Assembly (NCBI GenBank): GCA_052033505.1
Contig: JBPOJN010000080.1
Coordinates: 1 to 21,617, forward strand
Source: JBPOJN01 sp052033505
GTDB lineage: Bacteria; UBA10199; JACPAL01; GCA-016699445
Direction of reading: 5' to 3'
Length of the DNA: 21,617 nucleotides
Below the pieces are notes generated by a model. It saw nothing but the letters and a program-made list of their open reading frames with translations. It searched no databases and was not told the origin of the DNA. Each line of letters begins with the position of its first letter. Within the stretch, counting starts at the first letter, position 1. This document shows positions 1 to 7,425 of this stretch, piece by piece. The position numbers and the translations under genes are program-made.

Positions 1-631
1 ATTTTGTTGCGGCAGTCGAACCGGGAGCGGGGGAGATCCAGAGTCCCGAAGATTTTTGCTCCTCTTCCCGTCCGTTGACCTTAAGCCGATAGCGGGTCGT
101 GCCGGCCGGGTGCGTGTTCGAAAACAAGATGTCGTTCAAAGCCAGGGGTGGCTGGGTTTTTCCCGAAATAGAGACCTTCAGCCGGTGCAAGGAGTAGATC
201 TTCGCCCGGTTTCCCAAAAACGCTTGGATTTTTTCCGAAAAATTCTTCGACGTGGCCTTGCAATAGTAGCCGACGCTTTCCTTGGGCACGGAGTTCACGC
301 CCATGAGGACGGTTTTCGCGTCGTCGATGTGATGCGAGGTCTCGAGGAAGGTCCCGTCTCCTCCGATCGTCACGACCAGGTCGTACCCGCGGATGAGACT
401 GCCGGGTTTGAGGCTCGTACGCAGGCGGATGTCGTAGGGGATGCCCAGTTGCGAGAGCTGTTTGCGTACGCTTTTGAGGGTCTCGGTGTGTCGGTTGTGC
501 GTGCTCTTCGAGCGCACGGTCGCGGGGCTTTGTTTCCTCAAGAGCCGCAGGTAATTCGGGTCTTTGAGTTCGAGGGCCTTCGTTTCGTACGAGCTTTTTT
601 TGTATACGATGAGGACTTTTCGTAGTGTCAT
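1..631 (-). CDS. nadK: NAD kinase (partial, 3' end outside window)
   Basis: Cytoplasmic ATP:NAD 2'-phosphotransferase family, which makes NADP from NAD. Reading leftward from an ATG at 631 the protein begins MTLRKVLIVYKKS and stays open to the window edge (210 residues seen). It carries the nucleotide-binding loop GGDGTFL (about residues 90-96, with the catalytic-type Asp), the LND motif (165-167) and the Gly-rich GLWISPAPGSTAA segment (196-208), which corresponds to the GSTAY region of typical NadK. The segment after the GGDGT loop reads GVNSVPKESVGYY rather than the usual GxNxGxLGFL, so it is a divergent member. In-frame ATGs also exist at 640 and 655; none has a clear Shine-Dalgarno. I chose 631 because the first beta strand follows directly. 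It is divergent from a nadD-like gene, and both act in NAD(P) synthesis. Family assignment is firm; the exact start is not. Confidence 0.85.
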   Translation of the reverse strand, partial: MTLRKVLIVYKKSSYETKALELKDPNYLRLLRKQSPATVRSKSTHNRHTETLKSVRKQLSQLGIPYDIRLRTSLKPGSLIRGYDLVVTIGGDGTFLETSHHIDDAKTVLMGVNSVPKESVGYYCKATSKNFSEKIQAFLGNRAKIYSLHRLKVSISGKTQPPLALNDILFSNTHPAGTTRYRLKVNGREEEQKSSGLWISPAPGSTAATK

Positions 632-653
632 ACGCCGCATTTCGTTGATATTC

Positions 654-1151
654 ATGCCAAAGATCAAGAAAAAGCCGCCGCATGTCGTGATCTTCGGAGG
701 GTCGTTTTACCCGCCGCATGCCGGGCACTCCGAAATCATAAAGCGGCTGCTTCGGCGTAAAGACGTCGATCAAGTCTGGGTTTGTCCCGTTTTCCGGCAC
801 GCCTTCGGTAAGGAAACGGCACCGTTTACGACGAGGCTACGCTGGTGCCGCGAGCGTTTCGGCAAGCTGGGGACACGGGTCAAGGTCAAGGACGTCGAGC
901 GGCGCCTGGGCGGTGTGAGTTTTACGGTGCGGCTACTGGAATACGTGAAAGCGCGGCATCCGTCCTGGAATTTGTCTTTGGCTCTGGGACGCGATGCTTA
1001 CCGGGAACGGAAGGCCTGGAAGGATTTCGATAAGATCGAAAAAATGGCGGCCCTGATCGTTTTCCCGCGGGGACCGAAGTCATTTATCCCGAATATTTCG
1101 AGCACGGAGATTCGTCAGCAATGGAAGAAGCCGAAAAAAAGAACATCTTAG
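654..1151 (+). CDS. nadD: NadD-like nicotinate/nicotinamide-nucleotide adenylyltransferase
   Basis: Nucleotidyltransferase of the HIGH superfamily, predicted to join the nucleotide of nicotinic acid or nicotinamide to AMP in NAD synthesis. The 165-residue protein from ATG 654 (MPKIKKK) has the N-terminal GGSFYPPHAGH motif (15-25), a basic/aromatic loop FRHAFGKE (47-54), LALGRDAY (109-116) and the C-terminal ISSTEIR motif (148-154), all in family order. Normal NadD proteins run to about 190-220 residues and continue some 30 residues past SSTxIR; this one ends 11 residues after it, so the C-terminal helices are reduced. An upstream in-frame ATG at 564 would lie inside the divergent NAD kinase gene and add residues with no family match, so I reject it. 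No good ribosome binding site precedes 654. The 3' end overlaps rlmN by 31 bases. Substrate preference cannot be told from sequence. Confidence 0.85.
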   Translation: MPKIKKKPPHVVIFGGSFYPPHAGHSEIIKRLLRRKDVDQVWVCPVFRHAFGKETAPFTTRLRWCRERFGKLGTRVKVKDVERRLGGVSFTVRLLEYVKARHPSWNLSLALGRDAYRERKAWKDFDKIEKMAALIVFPRGPKSFIPNISSTEIRQQWKKPKKRTS

Positions 1152-2188
1152 ACCTGTCCAAGCCGGCGCTCGCCGAGACTTTGGCCGCGCACGGGCTTAA
1201 GTCCTATGCACTGAACCAAATCCTGCAATGGCTCTATCAGAAAAAAGTCCGTTCGTTCGACGAGATGACCGACCTCTCGAAGCAGACGCGCGAGGTCTTG
1301 AACCGCCATTTCGAAATTCGTTACCTGGAAAAAGCCGAAAGCCATACGTCGCCCATCGACGGCTCCACCAAGTATTTGTTCCGGCTTTCCGACGGGCGTT
1401 CCGTCGAGTCTGTGTTGATGCCGTGGAAGACGCGCACGACGTTATGCCTTTCGAGCCAGGTGGGCTGCGCGATGGGGTGCACGTTTTGCCGCACGGCCGA
1501 AATGAAGCTCGTTCGCAATCTTTCCCAAGGCGAGATACTGGGGCAGATCCTGGGCGTCCAAGCCGAGATGGAAGAGGGCAAAAGGATTTCGAACATCGTC
1601 ATGATGGGCATGGGCGAGCCGTTTCATAATTACGATACGCTGTTGGATTCGTTAAAACTCATGACGGATGATTTCGCGCTGGGCCTGTCGCAGCGCCGGA
1701 TCACGGTCTCGACCGTGGGGCTTGCGCCCGAGATTGAGAAGTTCGCGGAAGACTCCAAGGTCAAGCTCGCGCTCTCGCTGAACGCCACGACGGAAGAAGG
1801 GCGGCTCGAGATCATGCCGATCACGCGCAAATATCCGCTCGAACGCGTGATTGAGGCCTGCCGTAAATATGCTATGAAGACCGGCAATCGCGTGACGTTC
1901 GAGTACGTGATGATGGGCGGTTTGAACGACGCGATCGAGGACGCGAAAAGGATCGCGAAGATTGGTGCCAAGGTCCCGTGCAAAATCAACCTGATCCCCT
2001 ACAACGAATACCCCGGCTCGCCGTTCAAGCGTCCGTCGGAAGAGAAGATTCAGGCGTTCTTCCGGCATTTGGCCGACAAACATTTCCAGGTAAACATCCG
2101 TTATTCAAAAGGCCTGGACGTATTGGCCGCGTGCGGGCAATTGGCGACGAAGAGCCGGTCCGGCTCCATGAACCCCCTAGAGTCTTAA
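1121..2188 (+). CDS. rlmN: 23S rRNA (adenine2503-C2)/tRNA methyltransferase RlmN
   Basis: Radical-SAM enzyme that methylates C2 of A2503 in 23S rRNA and, in several bacteria, A37 of some tRNAs. The 355-residue protein has an N-terminal helical RNA-recognition region (about 1-95) and a radical-SAM barrel whose cluster motif is CAMGCTFC (Cys116, Cys120, Cys123). A GMGEP segment lies near 163-167. The C-terminal Cys338 (LAACGQ) fits the cysteine that forms the methyl-transfer adduct, and Cys116 or a neighbour would be its partner by family logic. Length is normal. The ATG at 1121 lies inside the end of the nadD-like gene, which suggests translational coupling. A 48-base gap follows before mtnP. 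Confidence 0.96.
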   Translation: MEEAEKKNILDLSKPALAETLAAHGLKSYALNQILQWLYQKKVRSFDEMTDLSKQTREVLNRHFEIRYLEKAESHTSPIDGSTKYLFRLSDGRSVESVLMPWKTRTTLCLSSQVGCAMGCTFCRTAEMKLVRNLSQGEILGQILGVQAEMEEGKRISNIVMMGMGEPFHNYDTLLDSLKLMTDDFALGLSQRRITVSTVGLAPEIEKFAEDSKVKLALSLNATTEEGRLEIMPITRKYPLERVIEACRKYAMKTGNRVTFEYVMMGGLNDAIEDAKRIAKIGAKVPCKINLIPYNEYPGSPFKRPSEEKIQAFFRHLADKHFQVNIRYSKGLDVLAACGQLATKSRSGSMNPLES

Positions 2189-2236
2189 AACTCCTAGAAA
2201 ATTGACTTTTCATCTTGAACCGCTAAAAGGCGGCGC

Positions 2237-3115
2237 ATGTCGCAATCACTCATCGGTGTCATCGGCGGTAGCGGTCTCTACGAAATGGAAGGGCTCAAGA
2301 TCGTTGAGGAAGTACGTCTCGACACGCCTTTCGGGTCTCCTTCGGATGCCTTTGTCATCGGTAAATTAGGCGGTGAGCAAGAAGGGCAGAAGGTTGTTTT
2401 CTTGCCCCGTCACGGCCGCGGCCACCGCATCTCTCCGTCCGAATTGAATTTTCGCGCCAATATCTGGGGCATGAAGAAGCTGGGCGTGGACACCATTCTC
2501 GCCGTTTCCGCGGTCGGCAGCCTCCGCGAGGAAATCGTTCCGGGACACATCGTTATCATCGATCAATTTTTCGACCGCACCAAAGGCCGCGCGTCGACGT
2601 TTTTCACCGACGGCGTGACGGCGCACGTGACGTTCGCCGATCCTGTGTGTCCGGAATTGCGCAAGGTCCTGATCACTTCAGGTAAAAAAGTTGGAGCGAC
2701 GGTCCATGAAAAGGGCACGTATATCTGCATGGAAGGCCCGCAATTTTCCACGCGCGCGGAATCGAACGTCTACCGGTCGTGGGGTATGGACGTCATCGGG
2801 ATGACCAATCTGCAAGAAGCCAAGCTCGCGCGCGAGGCGGAGATTTGTTACGCCACGATCGCGCTTTCGACCGATTATGATTGCTGGCACAAAGGCCATG
2901 AAGACGTCCGCATCGAAGACGTGATCGCGGTCCTGAACAAAAACGTGGAGACGGCGAAAAAAATACTGCGCGCCGCGGTGCCGTCACTCCTCGAGGCGGC
3001 GGGGCGCACCTGCGGATGCCGCACGGCCATGAAACACGCGATCATCACGGACCGAAAGCTGATTCCCGAAAAAACAAAACAGAGGCTAGAAGTCATCGCC
3101 GGAAAGTACCTTTAA
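2237..3115 (+). CDS. mtnP: S-methyl-5'-thioadenosine phosphorylase
   Basis: Cleaves methylthioadenosine (by-product of polyamine and related SAM-dependent pathways) with phosphate to adenine and methylthioribose-1-phosphate, in the cytoplasm. The 292-residue protein shows the class hallmarks: GVIGGSGLY (7-15), phosphate-site RHGRGH (58-63), SAVGSL (91-96), MEGPQFSTRAES (165-176), GMTNLQEAKLARE (188-200) and STDYDCW (211-217). The Asp-Tyr-Asp-Cys-Trp stretch favours MTA phosphorylase over purine nucleoside phosphorylase. The AAAGG ribosome binding site (2226-2230) sits six bases before the ATG. A TTGACT box at 2202-2207 in the gap after rlmN could be a promoter -35, but I see no convincing -10. 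A PfkB-family kinase follows after 4 bases. Confidence 0.95.
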   Translation: MSQSLIGVIGGSGLYEMEGLKIVEEVRLDTPFGSPSDAFVIGKLGGEQEGQKVVFLPRHGRGHRISPSELNFRANIWGMKKLGVDTILAVSAVGSLREEIVPGHIVIIDQFFDRTKGRASTFFTDGVTAHVTFADPVCPELRKVLITSGKKVGATVHEKGTYICMEGPQFSTRAESNVYRSWGMDVIGMTNLQEAKLAREAEICYATIALSTDYDCWHKGHEDVRIEDVIAVLNKNVETAKKILRAAVPSLLEAAGRTCGCRTAMKHAIITDRKLIPEKTKQRLEVIAGKYL

Positions 3116-3119
3116 TTTT

Positions 3120-4043
3120 ATGGGCATACTCGTCGTCGGTAGCGTGGCTTTGGATTCCGTGAAAACGCCTTTCGGTCAGACGACCGAGGATTTGGGCGGT
3201 TCGGCGGTACATTTCAGCGCGGCGGCTTCTTTTTTCACGCCGCTGCAGTTGGTCGGCGTGGTCGGCGAGGATTTTCCGCAAGACTCGCTCGATTTTTTGA
3301 GGAAGCGCAAGGTCGATCTCTCGGGTCTTCAGGTCAAAAAAGGGAAAACCTTCCGTTGGCGCGGAGAGTACGGATTCGATTTGAACGTCGCTAAGACGCT
3401 CGAGACGCAGTTAAACGTCTTTTCCGATTTCTCGCCGACGATTCCCGACAGTTTCCGCAAGGCGGATTATCTTTTTTTGGGCAACATCCATCCGAAACTC
3501 CAGATCCAGGTCTTGAAACAGGTCAAGCGCCCGAAGCTCGTGGCGCTCGATACGATGAATTTCTGGATCAACAGCGAGCCTAAGTTTTTGAAGGAAGCGA
3601 TTTCCTCGGTAGACTTGGTCATCATCAACGAAGGCGAAGCGCGTGAGCTGACGCGCGCGGCGTCGTTGGTAAAGGCGGCCCAGGTGATCCGCAGCTGGGG
3701 GCCTAAGACTGTCATCATCAAGCGCGGCGAGTACGGTGCGTTGTTGTTCCACGGGGATGAGATTTTTTCGGCGCCCGGTTTGCCCATTGAACGCGTGAAA
3801 GATCCGACCGGGGCGGGGGACAGCTTCGCGGGCGGTTTCTTGGGCTATGTCGCGCGTAGCGGCAAGGTCACGACGCCGGTCTTGCGCCAAGCCGTCGTGG
3901 TCGGCAGCGCGATGGCGTCTTTCAACGTTGAAGAATTCAGCTGCCGCCGCCTTCAAAAGATCACGCTCGAAGATGTCCAGAAGAGAATACACGCCTTCAA
4001 AGAACTTGCGCATTTCGACGTGATCCGTTTGACTAAAAAGTAA
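3120..4043 (+). CDS. PfkB-family sugar/nucleoside kinase
   Basis: Ribokinase-superfamily kinase of 307 residues; the substrate is not recognisable. Visible landmarks are an N-terminal strand GILVVGSVALD, the substrate-site GG pair (26-27), INEGEARELT (169-178) and the anion-hole/catalytic motif DPTGAGDSFAGG (228-239) with the general base Asp234. The gene starts 4 bases after mtnP and its TAA overlaps the recO ATG (TAATG), so it is likely co-transcribed with both. No clear Shine-Dalgarno precedes the ATG, which fits coupling to mtnP. From context it may act on a product of methylthioadenosine breakdown or on a nucleoside, but that is inference. Other members of the family phosphorylate ribose, fructose, adenosine or 2-keto-3-deoxygluconate. 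Confidence 0.88.
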   Translation: MGILVVGSVALDSVKTPFGQTTEDLGGSAVHFSAAASFFTPLQLVGVVGEDFPQDSLDFLRKRKVDLSGLQVKKGKTFRWRGEYGFDLNVAKTLETQLNVFSDFSPTIPDSFRKADYLFLGNIHPKLQIQVLKQVKRPKLVALDTMNFWINSEPKFLKEAISSVDLVIINEGEARELTRAASLVKAAQVIRSWGPKTVIIKRGEYGALLFHGDEIFSAPGLPIERVKDPTGAGDSFAGGFLGYVARSGKVTTPVLRQAVVVGSAMASFNVEEFSCRRLQKITLEDVQKRIHAFKELAHFDVIRLTKK

Positions 4044-4738
4044 TGCCTTCCAAACGCGGCCGCGACCTCCGCACCGAAGCCATCGTTCTCAAAACCAGAA
4101 CCGTCGGTGAAGACGACCTTTGGGTGGATTTTCTAACCCCGCGCCAAGGCCGCTTGCATGGCATTGCGCGCCACGGCCGCAAAAGCCGCAAACGTTTCGG
4201 AGGCGTTCTCGATCCCTTGAACCGCATCCGCGTGCGTTACCGCGACCACGGGAACTTGGTCGCTTTGGAAGAGGCGTCGTTGGATACCGTGGCGCATCAC
4301 ATCGACGCGAGCCTGCCGAAACTGTCCTATGGATTTCATTTTTTGGAATTGATCCGGCAGCTGGTCCCCGAGCGGAACGCGGACGAAAAAATCTATAAAC
4401 TTTTAAGGGGTGCGATCGAGGCCCTGGATCGCAAATCCGAAAGCGAGCTGCGCGCCTTGACGGCCGAATTCGAATACCGCCTGCTGGTCCTCTGCGGATT
4501 GAAGCCACAACTCACGGAATGCCTGTCTTGTGCGAAGAGCCGCGCCGAAAACCCCCGTGAAAAATTCTTTTTCTTTTACAAGGAAGGCGGTCTTTATTGC
4601 GCGGATTGTCTACCCCCAAGCGCCGTCTCCGACATTTTCACCCGCGAGAGCGCCCCTCGCGTGCTGTCGCGGTTCATCGAATACCAACTCGGGCGACCGT
4701 TGAAGACCCAGAGGTTTCTGGACGCCTTTCCTTCTTGA
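4043..4738 (+). CDS. recO: DNA repair protein RecO
   Basis: RecO helps load RecA on SSB-coated single-stranded DNA in the RecFOR pathway. The 231-residue protein has the N-terminal OB-fold start (RTEAIVLKTRTVGEDD, 10-25), the typical FLTPRQGRLHGIARHGRK segment (30-47), a helical middle part, and a four-cysteine zinc site CLSC (160-163) with CADC (186-189), plus Cys151 just before. Length is normal. Its ATG shares a base with the stop codon of the upstream kinase (TAATG), which indicates translational coupling. A short 34-base gap separates it from the UbiB-type kinase gene. Confidence 0.92.
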   Translation: MPSKRGRDLRTEAIVLKTRTVGEDDLWVDFLTPRQGRLHGIARHGRKSRKRFGGVLDPLNRIRVRYRDHGNLVALEEASLDTVAHHIDASLPKLSYGFHFLELIRQLVPERNADEKIYKLLRGAIEALDRKSESELRALTAEFEYRLLVLCGLKPQLTECLSCAKSRAENPREKFFFFYKEGGLYCADCLPPSAVSDIFTRESAPRVLSRFIEYQLGRPLKTQRFLDAFPS

Positions 4739-4772
4739 AACGGCCCTGTGAAGGGACTAGCGTCGCGCATCT

Positions 4773-6413
4773 ATGAGCGCCCGTCTGCGTTTTTTGAAGG
4801 CCTACCGGACCGTGTTGGCCGTGATCGGCTCCTACGCGTTTCTTGCGTTTCAGCGCCGTCTCTTCGGCGCGGCCCGTCTGCAGGAAAAGACCCTGCGCGT
4901 ACACCAGCGCAATGCGCGCCGCATCGAAGCGGCAATTTTGGACCTCAAAGGCCTTTTCATTAAGGTCGGCCAAATGCTCTCGATCATGAGCAATTTTCTT
5001 CCGGCGGCGTTGACGCAAGGTCTCGAGGGATTGCAAGACGCGGTACCGCCGCATCCGTACGAGGCGATCGAACGGCGTTTCCGCGAGGATTTCGGGAAGA
5101 CGCCGAAGGAGATGTTCGCGGATTTCGAGGAAACTCCCATCGCGTCGGCGTCTCTCGGTCAGGTTCACGTGGCCCATCTGCAGGACGGCACGAAGGTCGC
5201 GGTCAAGGTTCAATACCCCGAAATCGACGCGATCGTGAAAAGCGACCTGAAGACCATGAAGAAAATCTTCGGTCTCCTGCATCTCTTCTTCCCGGTGTAC
5301 GGGCTGAAGAGCGTCTATCAGGAGATCGCCGAAGTCGTATTGCGGGAATTGGATTATACGTTCGAAGGCAAGAATATTGAAATCATCCGCAAGAATTTCG
5401 AGCAGGAAAAAGACTTCGCGTTCCCCGATGTCTATTGGGAGCTGTCGAGCCGTAAGATCCTGACGCTGCGGTTCATGGAAGGCGTCAAAATCTCCTCTCT
5501 GGACGCGTTTGAAACCCGCGGCATCGATCCGTCGCAGGTCGCGACCAAGATCATTCACGCCTATTGCCGCCAAATCTTCATCGACGGCATTTATCACGCC
5601 GATCCGCATCCGGGGAACCTGCTCGTGGCGAAAGAAGGGGAGAATACGCGCATCGTCATGATCGACTTCGGTGCGACGGCCGCGATCTCGGACCGCATGC
5701 GGCGCGGTATCACGCTTTTTACTGAAGGCGTGATCAAAAAAGACACGCGCGTGCTGGCGAACGCGATGCGCGAAATGGGCTTCGTGGTGCGGCAGGACAG
5801 CTTCGAGCCGTTCGAAGAGCTCGTGGATTATTTTTACGAAAAACTTTCGAACATCAAAATCGAGAATTTCAGGAATCTCGATATCGCGCAATTAAGCAAA
5901 CTCGAAGACCTTCTCGAGCTGCGCAAGATAAAGATCAGTTTCCGCGACCTCATGACGTCGTTCCACGTCCCGAAGGACTGGATCCTGCTCGAACGCACCT
6001 TGCTCCTCATCATGGGACTGTGCGCGCATCTCGACCCCAAATTGAATCCCATCGAAATCGTGATCCCTTACGTGGAGACGTTCGTTTTGAAGGATAAGAC
6101 GTTCTCCGAGGTCGCCGTCGAAGTCGTGAAGCAGCTCGTGTTTTCGTATCTGCAGCTCCCTCATGAAGCGCACAAGACGTTGAAGAAATGGAACGAAGGG
6201 TCGCTTAGCCTCAATATTCGCGGGCTCGCGGAGCACACGCAGAAGCTTTATGTGCTTGGCCACCAGATGATCTACGCGGGTTTAAGCGTGGCCGGCCTTT
6301 TCCTCGCGTCTTATTGGGCGTCGACCGGTGCTCCGCATGCGGACTACGCGTGGTACGGGGCGGCGTTTTTCGGAGGCGTTTTATTTCTTTCGTTCCTGAG
6401 GAACCGGCATTGA
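4773..6413 (+). CDS. UbiB/AarF (ABC1/ADCK) family protein kinase-like protein
   Basis: Membrane-attached atypical kinase of the ABC1/UbiB family; members support ubiquinone synthesis or lipid homeostasis through ATPase activity. The 546-residue protein shows the family's diagnostic pieces: KVGQ (64-67, KxGQ motif), the Ala-rich loop ASASLGQVH (124-132) in place of a Gly-rich loop, AVKVQYP (143-149, with the ATP Lys145), ELDYTFEG (192-199), catalytic DPHPGN (277-282) and DFG (298-300). Two hydrophobic segments at about 495-510 and 525-542 fit the C-terminal membrane anchor. No good ribosome binding site lies near the ATG; AAGGGA is 16 bases upstream. The in-frame stop at 4758 limits the start to this ATG. 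Its stop overlaps the TTG start of the TonB-like gene. Whether it serves quinone synthesis here is unknown, because no ubi gene is adjacent. Confidence 0.9.
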   Translation: MSARLRFLKAYRTVLAVIGSYAFLAFQRRLFGAARLQEKTLRVHQRNARRIEAAILDLKGLFIKVGQMLSIMSNFLPAALTQGLEGLQDAVPPHPYEAIERRFREDFGKTPKEMFADFEETPIASASLGQVHVAHLQDGTKVAVKVQYPEIDAIVKSDLKTMKKIFGLLHLFFPVYGLKSVYQEIAEVVLRELDYTFEGKNIEIIRKNFEQEKDFAFPDVYWELSSRKILTLRFMEGVKISSLDAFETRGIDPSQVATKIIHAYCRQIFIDGIYHADPHPGNLLVAKEGENTRIVMIDFGATAAISDRMRRGITLFTEGVIKKDTRVLANAMREMGFVVRQDSFEPFEELVDYFYEKLSNIKIENFRNLDIAQLSKLEDLLELRKIKISFRDLMTSFHVPKDWILLERTLLLIMGLCAHLDPKLNPIEIVIPYVETFVLKDKTFSEVAVEVVKQLVFSYLQLPHEAHKTLKKWNEGSLSLNIRGLAEHTQKLYVLGHQMIYAGLSVAGLFLASYWASTGAPHADYAWYGAAFFGGVLFLSFLRNRH

Positions 6414-7267
6414 AGAAACGTTCGATTTTTTTGTTCGTGGTCTTATCCCTCTTGGCCCATTTGCTCTTGGTCGGGTTGGGAGCTTATTTTTCCTGGTTGA
6501 TCCCCACGACGGAATCCCCGAAGAAGCCCGAAGAGCGGGACTCGATCGAAGTGACCTTGAAGGACCGGCCCTACCAGATCGCCGACATTCCCCCGCCGGA
6601 AGTCGAAGAACGCCCCGACGAAGCGAAGTTTTTAGGGATGTATGACTCGAAGGCCGAGAAGGAGACCGTCGCTCCCACCATCCCGGGCTCTTCGCAAAAA
6701 ACCGCGAAGAAGACGTCGCACAAAGAGCTTTCGGAAAAGTTAGACAAAAACCCCCCGGGTCCTCCGAAAAAAGACGGCGTGACGGCGACCGCCCAGAAAA
6801 AAGAACCCAAGAAAACTTCGGAGGCTCCCGATAATCCCTCGTCTTCTTCGGGGGCGGACAGCGAGTCCGAAGAACCGGATTATTTCCAGGGCGTTTCGAA
6901 CGATTATTTCCCGAATTACCAGGTGGGCGACCGCACGTTCTTGAACGTGCTCAAATACCCCAAGGTAGGTTACTTCGTCCGGCTCAAGAAAATCTTCCGC
7001 ATGACTTTTAATCCTGCTCCCGCCTTGCGCGAGTCTTTTCAGGCGACGCAGGTTTCGAAGGGGCAAGTTGACGTAGTGCTGGGCGTCACAGTCGACCCGG
7101 CCGGCAGGCTCGCCGACCTCATGATCATCCATTCTTCCAATCTCCCGCTCTACGATCAAGAAGCCGTGCGTACGATACGGGATTCGGCTCCGTTCGCCGC
7201 ACCTCCCGGCGAGGTCTTGAAAGACGGCGTGCTGCGCATGGCTTGGACGTTCAGCGTGTATTTTTAA
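6410..7267 (+). CDS. TonB-like energy transducer protein
   Basis: Predicted inner-membrane protein that reaches across the periplasm. I place the start at the TTG at 6410, which overlaps the UbiB stop (TTGA) and has GAGGAA eight bases upstream; this gives MKKRSIFLFV, a classic signal-anchor. A longer frame from 6314 would begin inside the UbiB gene with residues unlike a signal sequence. In the 285 residues: transmembrane helix about 6-30; an acidic then Pro/Lys/Ser-rich linker to about 155; a Tyr/Phe-rich stretch (PDYFQGVSNDYFPNY, 156-170) and RTFLNV; then a TonB C-terminal fold from about 215 (GQVDVVLGVTVDPAGRLADL, then YDQEAVRTIRDSAPF and the final aromatic WTFSVYF). No ExbB or ExbD gene is nearby. 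The C-terminal layout resembles TonB-family proteins of deltaproteobacteria, but the partner receptor is unknown. Confidence 0.82.
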   Translation: MKKRSIFLFVVLSLLAHLLLVGLGAYFSWLIPTTESPKKPEERDSIEVTLKDRPYQIADIPPPEVEERPDEAKFLGMYDSKAEKETVAPTIPGSSQKTAKKTSHKELSEKLDKNPPGPPKKDGVTATAQKKEPKKTSEAPDNPSSSSGADSESEEPDYFQGVSNDYFPNYQVGDRTFLNVLKYPKVGYFVRLKKIFRMTFNPAPALRESFQATQVSKGQVDVVLGVTVDPAGRLADLMIIHSSNLPLYDQEAVRTIRDSAPFAAPPGEVLKDGVLRMAWTFSVYF

Positions 7268-7269
7268 AT

Positions 7270-7384
7270 CCTCTCCTTGAGGCAAGGGGAGGCTAGGTGG
7301 GGTTATGATCCCTGCGACATCGGCGAGCGGAAAGACGCTTTGAGAGGATACCCCCCAGCCCCCCCCCTTACTTCAAGAGGGGAG
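7270..7384. repeat. Imperfect inverted repeat with G/C runs
   Basis: Two arms of about 38-40 bases face each other across a spacer of about 35 bases. The left arm (7270-7308) holds CTTGAGGCAAGGGGAGG followed by CTAGGTGGGG; the right arm (about 7346-7384), read on the other strand, holds TCTTGAAGTAAGGGG, a run of nine G in all, and CTGGGGGGTAT. By eye they match at roughly three positions in four with small gaps. This can form a long imperfect hairpin or cruciform. It starts 2 bases after the TonB-like stop codon, so it may also end that transcript. The pattern resembles intergenic palindromic repeats scattered in many Gram-negative genomes; no transposase or target duplication is visible. The C-run length could be affected by assembly error. 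Confidence 0.65.
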
Positions 7385-7389
7385 CGTTC

Positions 7390-7425
7390 TTGACTTAGAG
7401 AGTCTTTTAGTATTACCGTATTACC
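7390..7425 (+). promoter_or_regulatory. Putative promoter/operator of the toxin-antitoxin module
   Basis: The octamer GTATTACC occurs twice head to tail (7410-7417 and 7418-7425), directly before the GGAGG ribosome binding site (7428-7432) of the antitoxin gene. A TTGACT box at 7390-7395 is a fair -35; TATTAC at 7411-7416 could be the -10 with a short 15-base spacer, so it would lie within the repeat. AbrB-type antitoxins usually repress their own operon, so a tandem repeat over the promoter is a natural operator candidate. The repeat is seen; the role is inferred. Confidence 0.4.

Noticed and set aside
2220..2233. Tiny hairpin CCGC-TAAAAG-GCGG containing the mtnP ribosome binding site
   Set aside because: Only four base pairs with a six-base loop; too weak to claim as a regulatory element or riboswitch.
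4674..5891. 405-codon open frame on the minus strand opposite the UbiB-type gene
   Set aside because: It is the antisense shadow of a clear ABC1-family gene with all motifs; its product is Arg/His-rich, has no recognisable domain and no ribosome binding site.
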